This document shows positions 52,185 to 63,566 of a stretch of DNA of 64,000 nt, one piece after another; position 1 is the first letter of the stretch; each line of letters begins with the position of its first letter. Location: positions 62,001-126,000 of the forward strand of contig NZ_JARRAB010000008.1 of the NCBI RefSeq assembly GCF_030376615.1. Direction: 5' to 3'. The stretch is from Pseudomonas sp. sp1636 (GTDB lineage: Bacteria > Pseudomonadota > Gammaproteobacteria > Pseudomonadales > Pseudomonadaceae). The translations under genes were made by a program, and so were the position numbers. The notes under the pieces are model-generated. The model ran no database searches. It was not told the DNA's origin and worked only from the letters and a program-made list of their open reading frames with translations.

Positions 52185-52640
52185 GACTGACTCCTCCTGC
52201 ACTAAAATACGCAATCGTCCGCAAGCTAACGGACACGATCCTGGTTAGACCCACCCTAGCAAAGCAACCCGATCGCTGCAGGCGATCCGCGCCGGACAGG
52301 TTTTCCAGATATTTCAGCGTCAATAGCCAACCCCTGCGCAGCCTTGCATGCCGCTCCGCTAGCCTTGCTGCATCGAGAGATTCTCCGGCTTTTTACTTGA
52401 GTTTCGCCCTCATGCACGGCCATTGGCGGTTAACCCAAAGCCGCAGTTGGCTTATGATCCAGCCCCAGCAGCGCCTGCGACCACCTCGCCGCCGAGCAGC
52501 GGGTGAGCCGTCCGGCCGTGGTGTAACCGGCCCGCCACTGACGGCAAACCAGCCACCAGCGGAGGCAATGCCATAACCGGCAGGCTGCCGTTTTTCCGAC
52601 CAACATCATCCGCGTAACTGACTTGCACTAAGGAACCACC
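52185..52640. other. Intergenic region upstream of nadE
   Basis: 456 bp with the promoter of the small minus-strand gene and the long leader side of nadE. I see no repeat, gene or RNA that I can name. Confidence 0.5.
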
Positions 52641-53468
52641 ATGAGCAGTCGCCAAACCGAGATCGCCACCGCTCTGAAAGTAGTGCCCCCCTTCGCCGAC
52701 GACAGCGCCCTGCTGGCCGAGATCGAGCGGCGCAAAACCTTTATCAAGGATTGCCTGCGTAGCTCGGGCCTGAAAGTACTGGTGCTGGGCATCAGCGGCG
52801 GAGTCGATTCGCTGACGGCCGGGCGTCTCGCGCAACTGAGCGTGGAAGAACTGCGCAACGAGACCAACGACGCCGCCTACCGCTTCATTGCCGTGCGCCT
52901 GCCTCACGGCGCCCAGCATGACGAGCACGACGCCCAGGCGTCGCTGCAATTTATCCGCGCGGACGAAGAAGATACGGTGAATATCGAAGGCAGCGTGCAT
53001 GGGCTCGGCGAGCAGGTCAGCCACCTGCAGAAGCTCACCGCAGCACGCCGCGACTTCGTGGTCGGCAACATCAAGGCACGCCTGCGCATGGTCGCCCAGT
53101 TCGCCATTGCCAACGCCAATAACGGCCTGGTCATCGGCACCGACCATGCGGCCGAGGCGGTGATGGGTTTTTTCACCAAATTCGGTGACGGCGCTTGCGA
53201 CCTGGCGCCGCTCAGCGGTCTGGTCAAAGGCCAGGTGCGCGCCATCGCCGAGCAGCTCGGTGCACCGCAACACCTGGTGTTCAAGGTACCCACCGCCGAC
53301 CTGGAAGAACTGCGTCCCGGCAAGCCGGACGAAGAAGCGCATGGCGTCAGCTACGCCGAGATCGACGCCTTCCTACATGGCCAGCCGGTTCGCGACGAGG
53401 CCTATGCCATCATCACCCGTACTTATGACAACACGCGGCATAAGCGCGAGCTGCCATTGGCGCCCTGA
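52641..53468 (+). CDS. nadE: NH3-dependent NAD+ synthetase NadE
   Basis: A 275-aa ammonia-dependent form (no N-terminal glutaminase domain). ATP pyrophosphatase loop [10 protein letters not shown] at about residues 50-59, [32 protein letters not shown] and [17 protein letters not shown] are all conserved. It converts deamido-NAD to NAD+. Preceded by GGAACCACC. It ends at a bidirectional terminator shared with dcd. Confidence 0.96.
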   Translation: MSSRQTEIATALKVVPPFADDSALLAEIERRKTFIKDCLRSSGLKVLVLGISGGVDSLTAGRLAQLSVEELRNETNDAAYRFIAVRLPHGAQHDEHDAQASLQFIRADEEDTVNIEGSVHGLGEQVSHLQKLTAARRDFVVGNIKARLRMVAQFAIANANNGLVIGTDHAAEAVMGFFTKFGDGACDLAPLSGLVKGQVRAIAEQLGAPQHLVFKVPTADLEELRPGKPDEEAHGVSYAEIDAFLHGQPVRDEAYAIITRTYDNTRHKRELPLAP

Positions 53469-53485
53469 GCGCAAAAGCGCAGACA

Positions 53486-53527
53486 AGAAAAAGCCGGTTC
53501 CCGCATCGCGCGCAACCGGCTTTTTCT
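53486..53527. terminator. Bidirectional terminator between nadE and dcd
   Basis: Arms GAAAAAGCCGGTT (53487-53499) and AACCGGCTTTTTC (53514-53526) form a 13-bp perfect stem with A and T tracts on both sides. Confidence 0.93.
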
Positions 53528-53543
53528 TACTGCGGCCAATCGA

Positions 53544-54110
53544 TCAGGCTTTCGGCAAGGTCACGCCCAGCTGGCCCTGGTATTTGCCGCCGCGATCCTT
53601 ATAGGACACCTCACACTCCTCGTCGGACTCGAGAAAGAGCATCTGCGCCACGCCTTCGTTGGCGTAGATCTTCGCCGGCAAGGTCGTGGTGTTGGAGAAC
53701 TCCAGCGTCACGTGACCCTCCCACTCGGGCTCCAGCGGGGTGACGTTGACGATGATGCCGCAGCGCGCGTAGGTGCTCTTGCCCAGGCAGATGGTCAGCA
53801 CATTGCGCGGAATACGGAAATATTCGACGGTGCGGGCCAGGGCGAAGGAGTTCGGCGGAATGATGCAGACATCGCTCTTTATGTCGACAAAGCTCTTGGC
53901 ATCGAAGTTCTTCGGATCGACGGTGGCCGAATTGATGTTGGTGAACACCTTGAATTCATCGGCACAGCGCACGTCATAACCATAGCTGGAAACACCGAAG
54001 GAGATCAGCGGCTGACTGCCTTCTGTGCGCACCTGGCGCTCGACGAAAGGCTCGATCATGCCGTGCTCTTGGGCCATGCGGCGAATCCATTTATCCGATT
54101 TGATGCTCAT
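53544..54110 (-). CDS. dcd: dCTP deaminase Dcd
   Basis: A 188-aa protein, family length. Conserved blocks: [39 protein letters not shown], and the catalytic/trimer-core [17 protein letters not shown] with [28 protein letters not shown] further on. It deaminates dCTP to dUTP. It is adjacent to csp and apbC as in other pseudomonads. Confidence 0.96.
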   Translation of the reverse strand: MSIKSDKWIRRMAQEHGMIEPFVERQVRTEGSQPLISFGVSSYGYDVRCADEFKVFTNINSATVDPKNFDAKSFVDIKSDVCIIPPNSFALARTVEYFRIPRNVLTICLGKSTYARCGIIVNVTPLEPEWEGHVTLEFSNTTTLPAKIYANEGVAQMLFLESDEECEVSYKDRGGKYQGQLGVTLPKA

Positions 54111-54435
54111 GGCGGGCGTCCTGAATAAGCGGGTGATGAAAAAGTGAGCGCATCTTACCGGGGCCGGCGACAGGGTTCAAAGGCTGTCGACCAATGTCAT
54201 CGTACAGCGCTTGCCTTACATCGCCCGTCGCCAAATAACAAAAAGGCCTACAGAGCGTTCGCGCTTAGCGTTAAAAGCGCGTACAGTAGCGCCACTGTGC
54301 TGCATGTGTCACCGCGAATCGCTACTTGATGCCTAGATTTCGATCCAAACATCGTCCGACTCCTAGTACTCGTTGCACTCAGTCCCGGCCTGGGCTTTTC
54401 CAGGGCTGTTATTTAAATTTGTTAGGAGACATAAC
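54111..54435. other. Divergent region between dcd and the cold shock gene
   Basis: 325 bp. It carries the dcd promoter and the csp promoter with a long 5' untranslated leader ending in the TTAGGAGACATAAC ribosome site. Such leaders often fold in a temperature-dependent way in cspA-type genes; no cold-box was identified. Confidence 0.55.
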
Positions 54436-54645
54436 ATGTCGAATCGTCAGAATGGCACCGTCAAGTGGTTTAACGATGAGAAAGGCTACGGCTTTATCAC
54501 CCCGCAATCCGGTGACGACCTGTTCGTACACTTCAAAGCTATCCAGAGCGATGGCTTCAAGAGCCTGAAAGAAGGCCAGCAAGTTACTTTCGTCGCTACT
54601 CGCGGCCAGAAAGGCATGCAAGCCGAGGAAGTTCAGGTTGTATAA
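54436..54645 (+). CDS. Cold shock protein, CspA family
   Basis: A 69-aa protein with the RNP motifs [16 protein letters not shown] and DLFVHF, the nucleic-acid binding surface of cold-shock domains. The ATG at 54436 follows AGGAGACATAAC. It is a small RNA chaperone, monocistronic, with its own terminator. Confidence 0.95.
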   Translation: MSNRQNGTVKWFNDEKGYGFITPQSGDDLFVHFKAIQSDGFKSLKEGQQVTFVATRGQKGMQAEEVQVV

Positions 54646-54667
54646 CCTGATCTAACCCGCTTGAGAA

Positions 54668-54696
54668 AAAGCCCCGCCATGCGCGGGGCTTTTTTG
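54668..54696 (+). terminator. Terminator of the cold shock gene
   Basis: AGCCCCGC (54670-54677) with GCGGGGCT (54683-54690), followed by TTTTTT. The pairing resembles the terminator at 128-153. Confidence 0.93.
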
Positions 54697-54751
54697 TGGG
54701 CGCCGATCCGTCATTTACGCCGTGCGCTCAGTGCGCACGGCGCTGACCCAT

Positions 54752-55843
54752 TCAGTCCTCGCTGACCAGGATGCTCGGCATCGCCTGCGCCTGCCGCTCG
54801 CCCTGGGCGATACGCGCGCCGACGTGGCGGGCGATGTCCTGATAGATCATGGCAATCTGGCTTTCCGGATCGGCGATAGTGGTCGGCTGGCCACCGTCGG
54901 CTTGCATGCGAATGGCCATCGACAGCGGCAAGGAGGCCAACAGGTCGACACCGAACTGTGCCGCCAGCTTCTCGCCGCCACCCTCGCCGAACAGATGCTC
55001 GGCATGCCCGCAGTTCGAGCAGATGTGCACCGCCATGTTTTCCACCACACCGAGCACCGGGATATTCACCTTGCGGAACATCTCGACCCCCTTCTTGGCA
55101 TCCAGCAGCGCCAGATCCTGCGGTGTGGTGACGATCACCGCACCGGATACCGGCACCTTCTGCGCCAACGTTAGCTGGATGTCGCCAGTGCCCGGCGGCA
55201 TATCGACCACCAGGTAATCCAGGTCATCCCAGGCGGTCTGCGTGATCAACTGGATCAATGCGCCGGAGACCATCGGCCCGCGCCACACCACCGGGGTATT
55301 TTCGTCGGTCAGAAAGGCCATGGACATGACCTCGACGCCGTGGGCCTTGAGCGGCACGAACCATTTCTGATCCCTCACCTCAGGCCGCGTACCCTCGGCA
55401 ATGCCGAACATGATGCCCTGGCTAGGCCCATAGATATCCGCGTCGAGAATCCCCACCTTGGCCCCCTCGCGCATCAGCGCCAGCGCCAGGTTGGCGGCGG
55501 TGGTCGACTTGCCCACTCCCCCCTTGCCCGAGGCCACGGCGATCACGTTCTTCACGTTAGCCAACGCCGGCACCTGAGTCTGCGCCTTGTGCGCCTCGAT
55601 CACGCAGTCGACCTGCACCTCGGCACTGTCGACGCCATCGAGGTTTTCCAGGGCCATTTGCAACATCTGCGCCCAGCCGCTTTTAAACAGGCCGGCGGCG
55701 TAACCCAACTGCAGACGCACGTTGACCTTGCCGCCCTGGATCTCCACTTCACGCAAGCAGCCCGCACTGACCGGATCCTGATCGAGGTGCGGATCGGTGT
55801 ATTGGGACAATGCAGCTTCGATTGCTGCGCGGGTAACGGACAT
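54752..55843 (-). CDS. apbC: ApbC/Mrp-type iron-sulfur carrier ATPase
   Basis: A 363-aa protein. An N-terminal MIP18/DUF59-like domain (1-85) is followed by the deviant P-loop [11 protein letters not shown] (about 104-114) with the KGGxGK signature, [15 protein letters not shown] and the Fe-S carrying CSNCG pair near residues 272-275. It assembles and transfers 4Fe-4S clusters. It is divergent from metG, as is common in Pseudomonas. Confidence 0.95.
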   Translation of the reverse strand: MSVTRAAIEAALSQYTDPHLDQDPVSAGCLREVEIQGGKVNVRLQLGYAAGLFKSGWAQMLQMALENLDGVDSAEVQVDCVIEAHKAQTQVPALANVKNVIAVASGKGGVGKSTTAANLALALMREGAKVGILDADIYGPSQGIMFGIAEGTRPEVRDQKWFVPLKAHGVEVMSMAFLTDENTPVVWRGPMVSGALIQLITQTAWDDLDYLVVDMPPGTGDIQLTLAQKVPVSGAVIVTTPQDLALLDAKKGVEMFRKVNIPVLGVVENMAVHICSNCGHAEHLFGEGGGEKLAAQFGVDLLASLPLSMAIRMQADGGQPTTIADPESQIAMIYQDIARHVGARIAQGERQAQAMPSILVSED

Positions 55844-56042
55844 AAGAGACTCCCAAGGAAAGACCGAGCAGAACAGGCGGGTATCTTACCTCGCCGGGCG
55901 TACCACGCGCACCGCCTCCCGAGCCCGTAACCAGTACCCGGTGCACACAAAGCCCTCTGTCCAGACGATCCAGCGGATGAAAAAAAACCGCGCCGGCTAT
56001 ATAGTTGCCGACTTCTTTCGTTATACCAGTGCAGCCGATCAC

Positions 56043-58085
56043 ATGACCGAAGCCCGCAAGATTCTCGTTACCAGCGCCCTGCCCTACGCCAACGGTTCGA
56101 TTCACCTCGGCCATATGCTCGAGTACATCCAGACCGATATGTGGGTGCGCTTCCAGACGCTGCGCGGCAACCAGTGCGTGTATGTCTGTGCCGACGACGC
56201 CCATGGCTCGGCGATCATGCTGCGCGCCGAGAAAGAAGGCATTACCCCGGAACAGCTGATCGCCAACGTCAAGGCCGAGCACACTGCCGACTTCGCCGAC
56301 TTCGGGGTCAACTTCGACAATTATCACTCCACCCATTCCGAAGAAAACCGCGAGCTGTCGGCGGACATCTACCTGAAGCTGCGCGATGCCGGGCATATCG
56401 CCACCCGCTCGGTGACCCAGTACTTCGACCCGGAAAAGGGCATGTTCCTTGCCGACCGCTTTATCAAGGGTAGCTGCCCCAAGTGCGCGGCCGAAGACCA
56501 GTACGGCGACAACTGCGAGAAATGCGGGGCGACTTATGAGCCCACCGAGCTGAAGAACCCGCGCTCGGCGATTTCCGGCGCCGTTCCGGTGCTCAGGGAC
56601 TCCAAGCACTTCTTCTTCAAGCTGCCCGAATTCGACGCCATGCTGAAACGCTGGACGCGCAGCGGTGCGCTCCAGGAGGCGGTGGCCAACAAGATTGCCG
56701 AATGGCTGGACGGCGGCCTGCAGGAATGGGACATCAGTCGCGACGCGCCCTACTTCGGCTTCGAGATTCCGGATGAGCCGGGCAAATACTTCTACGTCTG
56801 GCTGGATGCACCGATCGGTTACATGGCCAGTTTCAAGAACCTCTGCGCACGCAATCCCGCGCTGGATTTCGATGCCTTCTGGGGCAAGGACTCGACGGCC
56901 GAGCTGTACCATTTCATCGGCAAGGACATCGTCAACTTCCACGCCCTGTTCTGGCCGGCCATGCTCGAAGGCGCCGGCCTGCGCACCCCGACCGCGGTCA
57001 ACGTGCATGGTTACCTGACCGTCAACGGGCAGAAGATGTCCAAGTCGCGCGGCACCTTCATCAAGGCGCGCACCTACCTGGATCACCTCAACCCGGAATA
57101 CCTGCGCTATTACTACGCAGCCAAGCTCGGCCGCGGCATTGAAGACCTCGACCTCAACCTCGAAGACTTCGTGCAGAAGGTCAATTCGGATCTGGTCGGC
57201 AAGGTGGTCAACATCGCCAGCCGCTGCGCCGGCTTCATCCACAAGGGCAATGCCGGTGTACTGGTCGCCGGCAACGCCGCCCCCGAGTTGACCGAAGCCT
57301 TCCAAGCCGCCGCACCGAGCATTGCCGAGGCCTACGAGGCGCGCGACTTTGCCCGCGCCATGCGTGAGATCATGGGCCTGGCCGACCGCGCCAACGCCTG
57401 GATCGCCGACAAGGCGCCCTGGGCCCTGGCCAAACAGGAAGGCAAGCAGGACGAGGTGCAGGCCATTTGCGCCCTGGGCATCAACCTGTTCCGCCAATTG
57501 CTGATCTTCCTCAAACCGGTGCTGCCGAAACTGGCCGCCGATGCCGAGGCCTTCCTGAATGTCGCGCCGCTGACCTGGAACGACCACCAGAGCCTGCTGG
57601 CCGACCACCAACTGAACCCGTTCAGCGCCCTGCTGACCCGTATCGAGCCTGCAAAAATCGACGCCATGATCGAAGCCTCCAAAGAAGACCTGGCCGCCAG
57701 CGCAACCGCTCCCGCCGCACCAGGCAACGGCGAGCTGACAAAAGAGCCGCTGGCCGCCGAAATCGCCTTCGACGCCTTTGCCGCAGTGGATCTGCGCATC
57801 GCCTTGATCGAGAAATGCGAGTTCGTCGAAGGCGCCGATAAGCTGCTGCGCCTGACCCTGGACATCGGCGATGCCAAGCGCAACGTGTTTTCCGGGATCA
57901 AGAGCGCCTACCCCGACCCGAGCCAGCTGGAAGGCCGCCTAACCCTGTACGTGGCCAATCTGGCCGCGCGCAAGATGAAGTTCGGCGTTTCCGAAGGCAT
58001 GGTGCTGGCCGCCGGCCCTGGCGGCGAAGAAATCTACCTGCTCAGCCCGGACAGCGGCGCCAAACCAGGCCAGCGGGTCAAGTAA
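56043..58085 (+). CDS. metG: Methionyl-tRNA synthetase MetG
   Basis: A 680-aa class I synthetase. The HIGH-type signature is [10 protein letters not shown] near residue 20, a zinc knuckle [17 protein letters not shown] lies in the connective domain, KMSKS in [11 protein letters not shown], then the anticodon helix bundle. The C-terminal ~105 residues form the tRNA-binding dimerisation domain ([21 protein letters not shown]). The start at 56043 gives the standard [18 protein letters not shown]. Confidence 0.97.
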   Translation: MTEARKILVTSALPYANGSIHLGHMLEYIQTDMWVRFQTLRGNQCVYVCADDAHGSAIMLRAEKEGITPEQLIANVKAEHTADFADFGVNFDNYHSTHSEENRELSADIYLKLRDAGHIATRSVTQYFDPEKGMFLADRFIKGSCPKCAAEDQYGDNCEKCGATYEPTELKNPRSAISGAVPVLRDSKHFFFKLPEFDAMLKRWTRSGALQEAVANKIAEWLDGGLQEWDISRDAPYFGFEIPDEPGKYFYVWLDAPIGYMASFKNLCARNPALDFDAFWGKDSTAELYHFIGKDIVNFHALFWPAMLEGAGLRTPTAVNVHGYLTVNGQKMSKSRGTFIKARTYLDHLNPEYLRYYYAAKLGRGIEDLDLNLEDFVQKVNSDLVGKVVNIASRCAGFIHKGNAGVLVAGNAAPELTEAFQAAAPSIAEAYEARDFARAMREIMGLADRANAWIADKAPWALAKQEGKQDEVQAICALGINLFRQLLIFLKPVLPKLAADAEAFLNVAPLTWNDHQSLLADHQLNPFSALLTRIEPAKIDAMIEASKEDLAASATAPAAPGNGELTKEPLAAEIAFDAFAAVDLRIALIEKCEFVEGADKLLRLTLDIGDAKRNVFSGIKSAYPDPSQLEGRLTLYVANLAARKMKFGVSEGMVLAAGPGGEEIYLLSPDSGAKPGQRVK

Positions 58086-58233
58086 ATACCCTGCGACGGA
58101 TTGCCCCAGCGCGGCACACCAGCCTTATGCCGGCCACTCAAGGACGCTGATCCAGCTTGTGTGGCCGGATCGGCTTGCCGATAATAGGCACTCCTTTTCC
58201 ACGGCCTTTGCCTGTCCACCAACGGAACCCGCA

Positions 58234-58818
58234 ATGACCGAACTCGCCTTGATCATGGTCAGCGCCATCCTGGTCAATAATTTCGTGCTGGTGCAGTTTC
58301 TCGGCCTGTGTCCCTTCATGGGCGTGTCGAAGAAAATCGAGACGGCCATCGGCCTGTCCCTGGCCACCACCTTCGTCCTGACCCTGGCGGCGATGTGCAG
58401 CTACCTGGTTCAGCAATACGTGCTCAAGCCGCTGGATATCGAGTTCCTGCGCACCATCAGCTTTATCCTGGTGATCGCCGTGGTGGTGCAATTCACCGAG
58501 ATGGTGGTGAACAAGACCAGCCCGCTGCTGTACCGCGTGCTGGGTATCTTCCTGCCGCTGATCACCACCAACTGCATCGTCCTCGGCGTAGCCCTGCTGA
58601 ACGCCAACAAGGCCGAGTTCACCTTTATCAGCGCCACCGCCAACGGCTTTGCCGCCGGACTGGGCTTCTCCCTGGTGCTGGTGCTGTTCGCCGCCATGCG
58701 TGAGCGCATCGCCATCGCCGACGTGCCGAAATCCTTCCAGGGCGCCGCCATCGGCATGGTCACGGCCGGCCTGATGTCGCTGGCCTTTATGGGCTTTACC
58801 GGGCTGATCAAGCTATGA
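58234..58818 (+). CDS. rsxA: Electron transport complex subunit RsxA/RnfA
   Basis: A 194-aa integral membrane protein, six helices, with [20 protein letters not shown] and the inverted counterpart [19 protein letters not shown]; each holds a Cys of the intramembrane Fe-S site. Start of rsxABCDGE. The complex couples NAD(P)H/ferredoxin redox to ion flow and keeps SoxR reduced. It overlaps rsxB by 4 bp. Confidence 0.96.
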   Translation: MTELALIMVSAILVNNFVLVQFLGLCPFMGVSKKIETAIGLSLATTFVLTLAAMCSYLVQQYVLKPLDIEFLRTISFILVIAVVVQFTEMVVNKTSPLLYRVLGIFLPLITTNCIVLGVALLNANKAEFTFISATANGFAAGLGFSLVLVLFAAMRERIAIADVPKSFQGAAIGMVTAGLMSLAFMGFTGLIKL

Positions 58819-59390
58819 GTCTGTTGCTCAGCGCGGTTCTTGCCCTGCTGGCGCTGTGCCTGGTATGCGGCGCCATCCTCGGTTTCGCCGCGGTGCGTTT
58901 CAAGGTCGAAGGCAACCCGATCGCCGAGCAGATCAACGCCCTGCTGCCACAGACCCAATGCGGCCAGTGCGGCTATCCCGGCTGCAAGCCCTACGCCGAG
59001 GCGATTGCCGGCGGCGACAAGATCAACAAATGCCCACCGGGCGGCGAAGCCACCATCCAGGCGCTGGCCGACCTGCTGGATGTCGAGGCCGAACCGCTGG
59101 ACGCGGTGGAAGGCGAAAAACCGCAGATGGTCGCCTACATCCGCGAGGCCGAATGCATCGGCTGCACCAAATGCATCCAGGCCTGCCCAGTGGACGCCAT
59201 CGTCGGTGCGGCCAAGCAGATGCACACGGTGATCGTCTCCGAATGCACCGGCTGCGACCTGTGCGTCGAGCCCTGCCCGGTGGATTGCATCGACATGGTT
59301 GCAGTGGGCAGCAGCGTGCAGACCTGGAAGTGGAGCAAACCCCTGGCCCCCGGCCAGTTGATCGCCACCGATCGGGAGCAGGCAGCATGA
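58815..59390 (+). CDS. rsxB: Electron transport complex subunit RsxB/RnfB
   Basis: A 191-aa protein with an N-terminal membrane helix. A 4Fe-4S motif [18 protein letters not shown] at about residues 43-60 comes first, then two ferredoxin clusters [16 protein letters not shown] and [16 protein letters not shown]. It overlaps rsxA and rsxC by 4 bp each. It probably receives electrons for the membrane subunits. Confidence 0.96.
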   Translation: MSLLLSAVLALLALCLVCGAILGFAAVRFKVEGNPIAEQINALLPQTQCGQCGYPGCKPYAEAIAGGDKINKCPPGGEATIQALADLLDVEAEPLDAVEGEKPQMVAYIREAECIGCTKCIQACPVDAIVGAAKQMHTVIVSECTGCDLCVEPCPVDCIDMVAVGSSVQTWKWSKPLAPGQLIATDREQAA

Positions 59391-61660
59391 CGGCGATGCA
59401 ACCCCTTGTTTGGGACATCCCCGGCGGCATTCACCCGCCGGAGCGTAAAGAACTCTCCAACCGCACGCCGATCCGACCCGCGCCGCTGCCCAAGCGCCTG
59501 GTACTGCCGCTAAACCAGCATATTGGTGCGCCGGCCGAGCCGGTGGTGAGCGTGGGCGAGCGGGTGCTTAAAGGCCAGTTGATCGCCGCCGCCAATGGCT
59601 TCGTCAGCGTGCCAGTGCATGCGCCGACCTCCGGCATCATCAGCTTCATCGGCCCACAGCCTTACCCGCACGTCTCCGGCATGCTCGCCGCGGCCATCGT
59701 CATCGACAGCGACGGCCTGGATCGATGGTGCGCACTGACGCCCTGCCCGGACTACCGCCATCTGCAGAACAGCAGCCTGCTGGAGCTGATTCGCCAGGCC
59801 GGGATCGGCGGTCTGGGCGGCGCCGGTTTCCCCACGGCGGTCAAGCTCAACGCGCGGCCAACGCAGAAAATCCATACGCTGGTGATCAACGGCACCGAGT
59901 GCGAGCCGTACATCACCGCCGACGATCTGTTGATGCGCGAGCGCACCCAGCAGTTGATCTCCGGCATCGACATCCTCGCCCAGCTGATCCAGCCGGATCA
60001 GGTGCTGATCGGCGTCGAAGACAACAAGCCCGAAGCCATAGCCGCACTGCGCGCCGCCTTGAGCGAGCGCAGCTATCAACTGCGGGTCTTCCCGACCAAA
60101 TACCCCTCGGGCGGCGAGAAGCAACTGATCCAGATCCTCACCGGCGTCGAAGTCCCCAGCGGCGGCCTGCCGGCGGATATCGGCATCCTCTGCCAGAACG
60201 TCGGCACCTGCAAAGCCATCCACGATGCGGTGATTCTCGGCCAACCGCTGATCTCGCGCATCACCACCCTAACCGGCGAAGCCCTGGCCCGGCCCATGAA
60301 CGTCGAGGTGCTATTTGGCACCCCGGTCGGCGAGCTGCTGGAGTTTGCCGGCCTCGACCGCAGCAAGCTCAACCGCCTGATCATGGGCGGGCCGATGATG
60401 GGCTTTAGCCTGCCCGACTTCGACGTACCGCTGATCAAAACCACCAACTGCCTGCTCGCCGCGACCAGCGCCGAATTGCCACCGCCGCCACCGGCCATGC
60501 CCTGCATTCGTTGTGGCGAGTGCGCCGAGGTCTGCCCGGCTAACCTGCTACCGCAGCAGCTGCACTTCTTCGCCCTCGGCCAGGAACACGAACAACTCAA
60601 GGCACACAACCTGTTCGACTGCATCGAATGCGGTGCCTGCGCCTATGTCTGCCCGTCGAGCATCCCGCTGGTGCAGTACTACCGCGCGGCCAAGGGCGAA
60701 ATTCGCGACCTGGAACAGAAACAACTCAAGGCCGAACACTCCAAGCAGCGCTTCGAGCTGCGCCAAGAGCGCCTACGCCGCGCCGAAGAACAGAAAGAAG
60801 CCGAACGCAAGGCCCGCACCGAGAAAGCCGTCCGCGCCAAGGCCGCCCAAGCCGAAGCGCCGGCCAGCACTGCCGACGGCGCGCACGCCGCCAAGCCGGC
60901 CGGCCTCAGCGATGAACTGAAGAAACTCAAGATCGAGGCCAGCATGGCCCAGGTCGCCCTGAAGAAAGCCGAAAAGCAACTGGCGGCCCACGCCACGCCC
61001 GAGATGCAAGCCCAGGTCGACCAGCTGCGCAGTGCCGCAACAACCGCACAGCAGGCCCTGGATGCCGCCATGGCGGCCAGCCCACCAGCCGCAGCAGCGC
61101 CTGCGCTGGACGACGGCGCACTGAAGAAAGCCAAGATCGACGCCGCCATGCTGCGCGCGCAACTGCGCAAGCTGGACAAACTCGAAGCCCCGGACGACGA
61201 CCAGCAGGCCGAGCTGGCGCGCTTGCGCCAACAGCTCGAGGCAGCCGAACAGGCCCTGACCAGCCTGCAAAGCCAAGCCGTGCCGCCCGCCAAGCCAGCC
61301 GACGACGGCGCATTGAAAAAAGCCAAGATCGAACTGGCGATGAAACGCGCCGAGCTGAGAAAAGCCGAGAAAGCCGGCAACGATGACGCCGAACTAAGCA
61401 GCCTGCGCGATGCGCTAGCCCAGGCCGAACAGGCTCTGCACGCCGCCGAAGCGGCGTCCGGCAAGCCTGCGCCAACGCCGCTGCGCACGGATAAACAGCC
61501 GAGCGACGACGCCACCCGCACCTTGAAAACCGAAGTGGCCTTCGCCCGCGCCGACCTGCGCAAACTGGAACGCGACGAGAGCAGTGCCGCCGATGCCCTG
61601 GCGCAAGCCCGTCAACGCCTGGAGCAAGCCGAACAGAAATTACAGGAACACGCAGGCTAA
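59387..61660 (+). CDS. rsxC: Electron transport complex subunit RsxC/RnfC with long C-terminal repeats
   Basis: A 757-aa protein. N-terminal barrel-sandwich domain, NADH/FMN Rossmann core ([14 protein letters not shown]), SLBB domain, then two 4Fe-4S motifs [12 protein letters not shown] (residue 373) and [12 protein letters not shown] (412). Residues about 440-757 are a charged helical extension with four copies of an A-L-K-K-A-K-I-x-x-A-M-type unit of roughly 50 residues and Ala/Pro-rich linkers. Length of this extension varies between species. The start at 59387 overlaps rsxB (ATGA). Confidence 0.95.
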   Translation: MTAMQPLVWDIPGGIHPPERKELSNRTPIRPAPLPKRLVLPLNQHIGAPAEPVVSVGERVLKGQLIAAANGFVSVPVHAPTSGIISFIGPQPYPHVSGMLAAAIVIDSDGLDRWCALTPCPDYRHLQNSSLLELIRQAGIGGLGGAGFPTAVKLNARPTQKIHTLVINGTECEPYITADDLLMRERTQQLISGIDILAQLIQPDQVLIGVEDNKPEAIAALRAALSERSYQLRVFPTKYPSGGEKQLIQILTGVEVPSGGLPADIGILCQNVGTCKAIHDAVILGQPLISRITTLTGEALARPMNVEVLFGTPVGELLEFAGLDRSKLNRLIMGGPMMGFSLPDFDVPLIKTTNCLLAATSAELPPPPPAMPCIRCGECAEVCPANLLPQQLHFFALGQEHEQLKAHNLFDCIECGACAYVCPSSIPLVQYYRAAKGEIRDLEQKQLKAEHSKQRFELRQERLRRAEEQKEAERKARTEKAVRAKAAQAEAPASTADGAHAAKPAGLSDELKKLKIEASMAQVALKKAEKQLAAHATPEMQAQVDQLRSAATTAQQALDAAMAASPPAAAAPALDDGALKKAKIDAAMLRAQLRKLDKLEAPDDDQQAELARLRQQLEAAEQALTSLQSQAVPPAKPADDGALKKAKIELAMKRAELRKAEKAGNDDAELSSLRDALAQAEQALHAAEAASGKPAPTPLRTDKQPSDDATRTLKTEVAFARADLRKLERDESSAADALAQARQRLEQAEQKLQEHAG

Positions 61661-61670
61661 CCGCCCCCCA

Positions 61671-61741
61671 TAGCCCGGATGCAATCCGCGAGGCCGTGCC
61701 GAGGGTGCCCGCGGGCAATGCCCCGGATTGCATCCGGGCTA
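61671..61741. repeat. 71-bp inverted-repeat element inside the rsx operon
   Basis: TAGCCCGGATGCAATCCG (61671-61688) and its exact complement CGGATTGCATCCGGGCTA (61724-61741) enclose 35 bp of GC-rich sequence. It sits in the 146-bp gap between rsxC and rsxD, the only wide gap in an otherwise overlapping operon. The end sequence resembles extragenic repeats I know from Pseudomonas (from memory). Confidence 0.85.
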
Positions 61742-61806
61742 CGATTCTGAACCGCTGTTAAGGCCGCGCACCGCGCAGCCGACGCAAGACACCAACCGGA
61801 GTGCCA

Positions 61807-62838
61807 ATGGCCCTGCCCCGTATCACATCGCCCCACGCCAAGGGCCGCAATCGTACCCAGCAGGTGATGCTGCAGGTACTACTGGCTACCGTGCCGGGCA
61901 TCCTGGCGCTGACCTGGCTGTTCGGCTTCGGCACCCTGATCAACCTGCTCTGGGCCAGCGCCTGCGCCCTCGGTTTCGAGGCGGCCATCCTGACCCTGCG
62001 TCAGCGCCCTCTGGGCTTCTTCCTCAAGGACTACAGCGCCCTGGTCAGCGCAGTGCTGCTGGCCCTGGCCCTGCCAGCCTATTCGCCCTGGTGGCTGACC
62101 CTGATCGCCACCGGCTTCGCCATCGTCTTCGGCAAGCAACTGTACGGCGGCCTCGGACAGAACCCGTTCAACCCGGCGATGCTCGGTTACGTGGTGGTGC
62201 TGATCTCCTTTCCGGTGGAAATGACCAGCTGGCCGGCACCGCACACGGTCGGCCTGCTCGATGGTCTGCAACACATCTTTGGCCTGGCCGCCCTGCCCGA
62301 TGGCTGGACCCAGGCCACCGCCCTGGACACCATCAAGATCAATAAAAGCCTGACCATGGACGAGCTCTGGGCACAAAGCCCGGCGTTTGGCCGCCTCGGC
62401 GGTGCCGCAACTGAAGCCGTCAATCTGGCCTTTCTCGCCGGCGGCCTCTATCTGCTCTACAAACGCCTGTTCAGCTGGCATGCCCCTGCGGGCATGCTTG
62501 CCGGCCTGGCCCTGATGAGCCTGCTGTTCTGGAATGGCTCGGGCTCGGATTCCAATGGCTCGCCGCTGTTCCACCTGCTCACCGGCGCCACCATGCTCGG
62601 CGCCTTCTTTATCGTCACCGACCCGGTGTCCGGCGCCACCAGCAATCTCGGCCGCCTGGTCTTCGGCGTGGGCGTCGGCGTGCTGGTCTATGTGATCCGC
62701 GCCTGGGGCGGCTACCCGGATGCCGTGGCCTTCGCCGTGCTGCTGATGAACCTGGCCGCACCGACCATCGACTACTACACCCGCCCGCGCACCTACGGCC
62801 ACCGCAAGCCGACTCGCGGCTTCAATCTGGGAGAATGA
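61807..62838 (+). CDS. rsxD: Electron transport complex subunit RsxD/RnfD
   Basis: A 343-aa membrane protein with about ten helices. The flavinylation motif DPVSGATS marks Thr278 as the covalent FMN site (phosphoester link, added by ApbE). [22 protein letters not shown] is a family signature. The ATG at 61807 was preferred to the GTG at 61801. Confidence 0.95.
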   Translation: MALPRITSPHAKGRNRTQQVMLQVLLATVPGILALTWLFGFGTLINLLWASACALGFEAAILTLRQRPLGFFLKDYSALVSAVLLALALPAYSPWWLTLIATGFAIVFGKQLYGGLGQNPFNPAMLGYVVVLISFPVEMTSWPAPHTVGLLDGLQHIFGLAALPDGWTQATALDTIKINKSLTMDELWAQSPAFGRLGGAATEAVNLAFLAGGLYLLYKRLFSWHAPAGMLAGLALMSLLFWNGSGSDSNGSPLFHLLTGATMLGAFFIVTDPVSGATSNLGRLVFGVGVGVLVYVIRAWGGYPDAVAFAVLLMNLAAPTIDYYTRPRTYGHRKPTRGFNLGE

Positions 62839-62840
62839 CC

Positions 62841-63566
62841 ATGAATCTCCCGGAAATCAGCCGCTCGATGCTGAAAAACAGCCTGATCCTTGGCCTGTTC
62901 GCCGTGGCCACGGTCGGCGTGGTGACGCTGGTGCAACTCGCCACCGCCAAGCAGATCGCAGCGTCCCAGCATCAGGCGCAGATGCGCACCCTGGCCGAAA
63001 TCCTCCCGACGGACAGCTACGACAACCATCTGCTGGACAACCGCATCAAGGTGCACGACCCCTTGCTGCTCGGCAACAAGCTGCCGCAAACCGCCTATAT
63101 CGCCCTGAAGAACCACCAGCCCAGCGCGGTGATCCTTCCGGCCACCGCCCCGGACGGTTACAGCGGCACGATCCGCTTGCTGGTCGGCATTCGCGTCGAT
63201 GGCCGCCTGGCCGGCGTGCGCGTGCTCAGCCACCGCGAAACCCCTGGCCTGGGCGACAAGGTCGAACGGACGAAAAGCAGCTGGATTCTGGGTTTCGTCG
63301 GCAAATCGCTGAGCGATCCAAGCGAGGCCGGCTGGGCAGTGAAGAAGGATCGCGGCGAGTTCGACCAGTTCGCCGGCGCCACCATCACGCCGCGCGCGGT
63401 GGTCAAAGCGGTGCATAACGCGCTGGTGTATTTCGATCAGCATCGCGCCGAACTGCTGGTCGCCAGCAATACTGGCGCTGCCCGCGATAGCGCCCTGCAC
63501 GACGCCCATTCGCGCGCACGCGTGGGCGACAGCAGTGCCCCTGACGACCGAGGAAGCGCGCCATGA
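62841..63566 (+). CDS. rsxG: Electron transport complex subunit RsxG/RnfG
   Basis: A 241-aa protein with one N-terminal membrane helix and a periplasmic FMN-binding domain. Covalent FMN is expected on Thr181 in [23 protein letters not shown] is family-typical. An ATG at 62835 overlaps the rsxD stop, but the GGGAG ribosome site is properly spaced only for 62841. It overlaps rsxE by 4 bp. Confidence 0.94.
   Translation: MNLPEISRSMLKNSLILGLFAVATVGVVTLVQLATAKQIAASQHQAQMRTLAEILPTDSYDNHLLDNRIKVHDPLLLGNKLPQTAYIALKNHQPSAVILPATAPDGYSGTIRLLVGIRVDGRLAGVRVLSHRETPGLGDKVERTKSSWILGFVGKSLSDPSEAGWAVKKDRGEFDQFAGATITPRAVVKAVHNALVYFDQHRAELLVASNTGAARDSALHDAHSRARVGDSSAPDDRGSAP

Noticed and set aside
53486..54696. 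Hairpins at 53487 and 54670 as REP elements
   Set aside because: Both have A/T tracts and sit directly after stop codons, so they are ordinary terminators.
55749..57611. 620-codon minus-strand ORF opposite metG
   Set aside because: Antisense shadow of metG, which has HIGH, KMSKS and zinc motifs.
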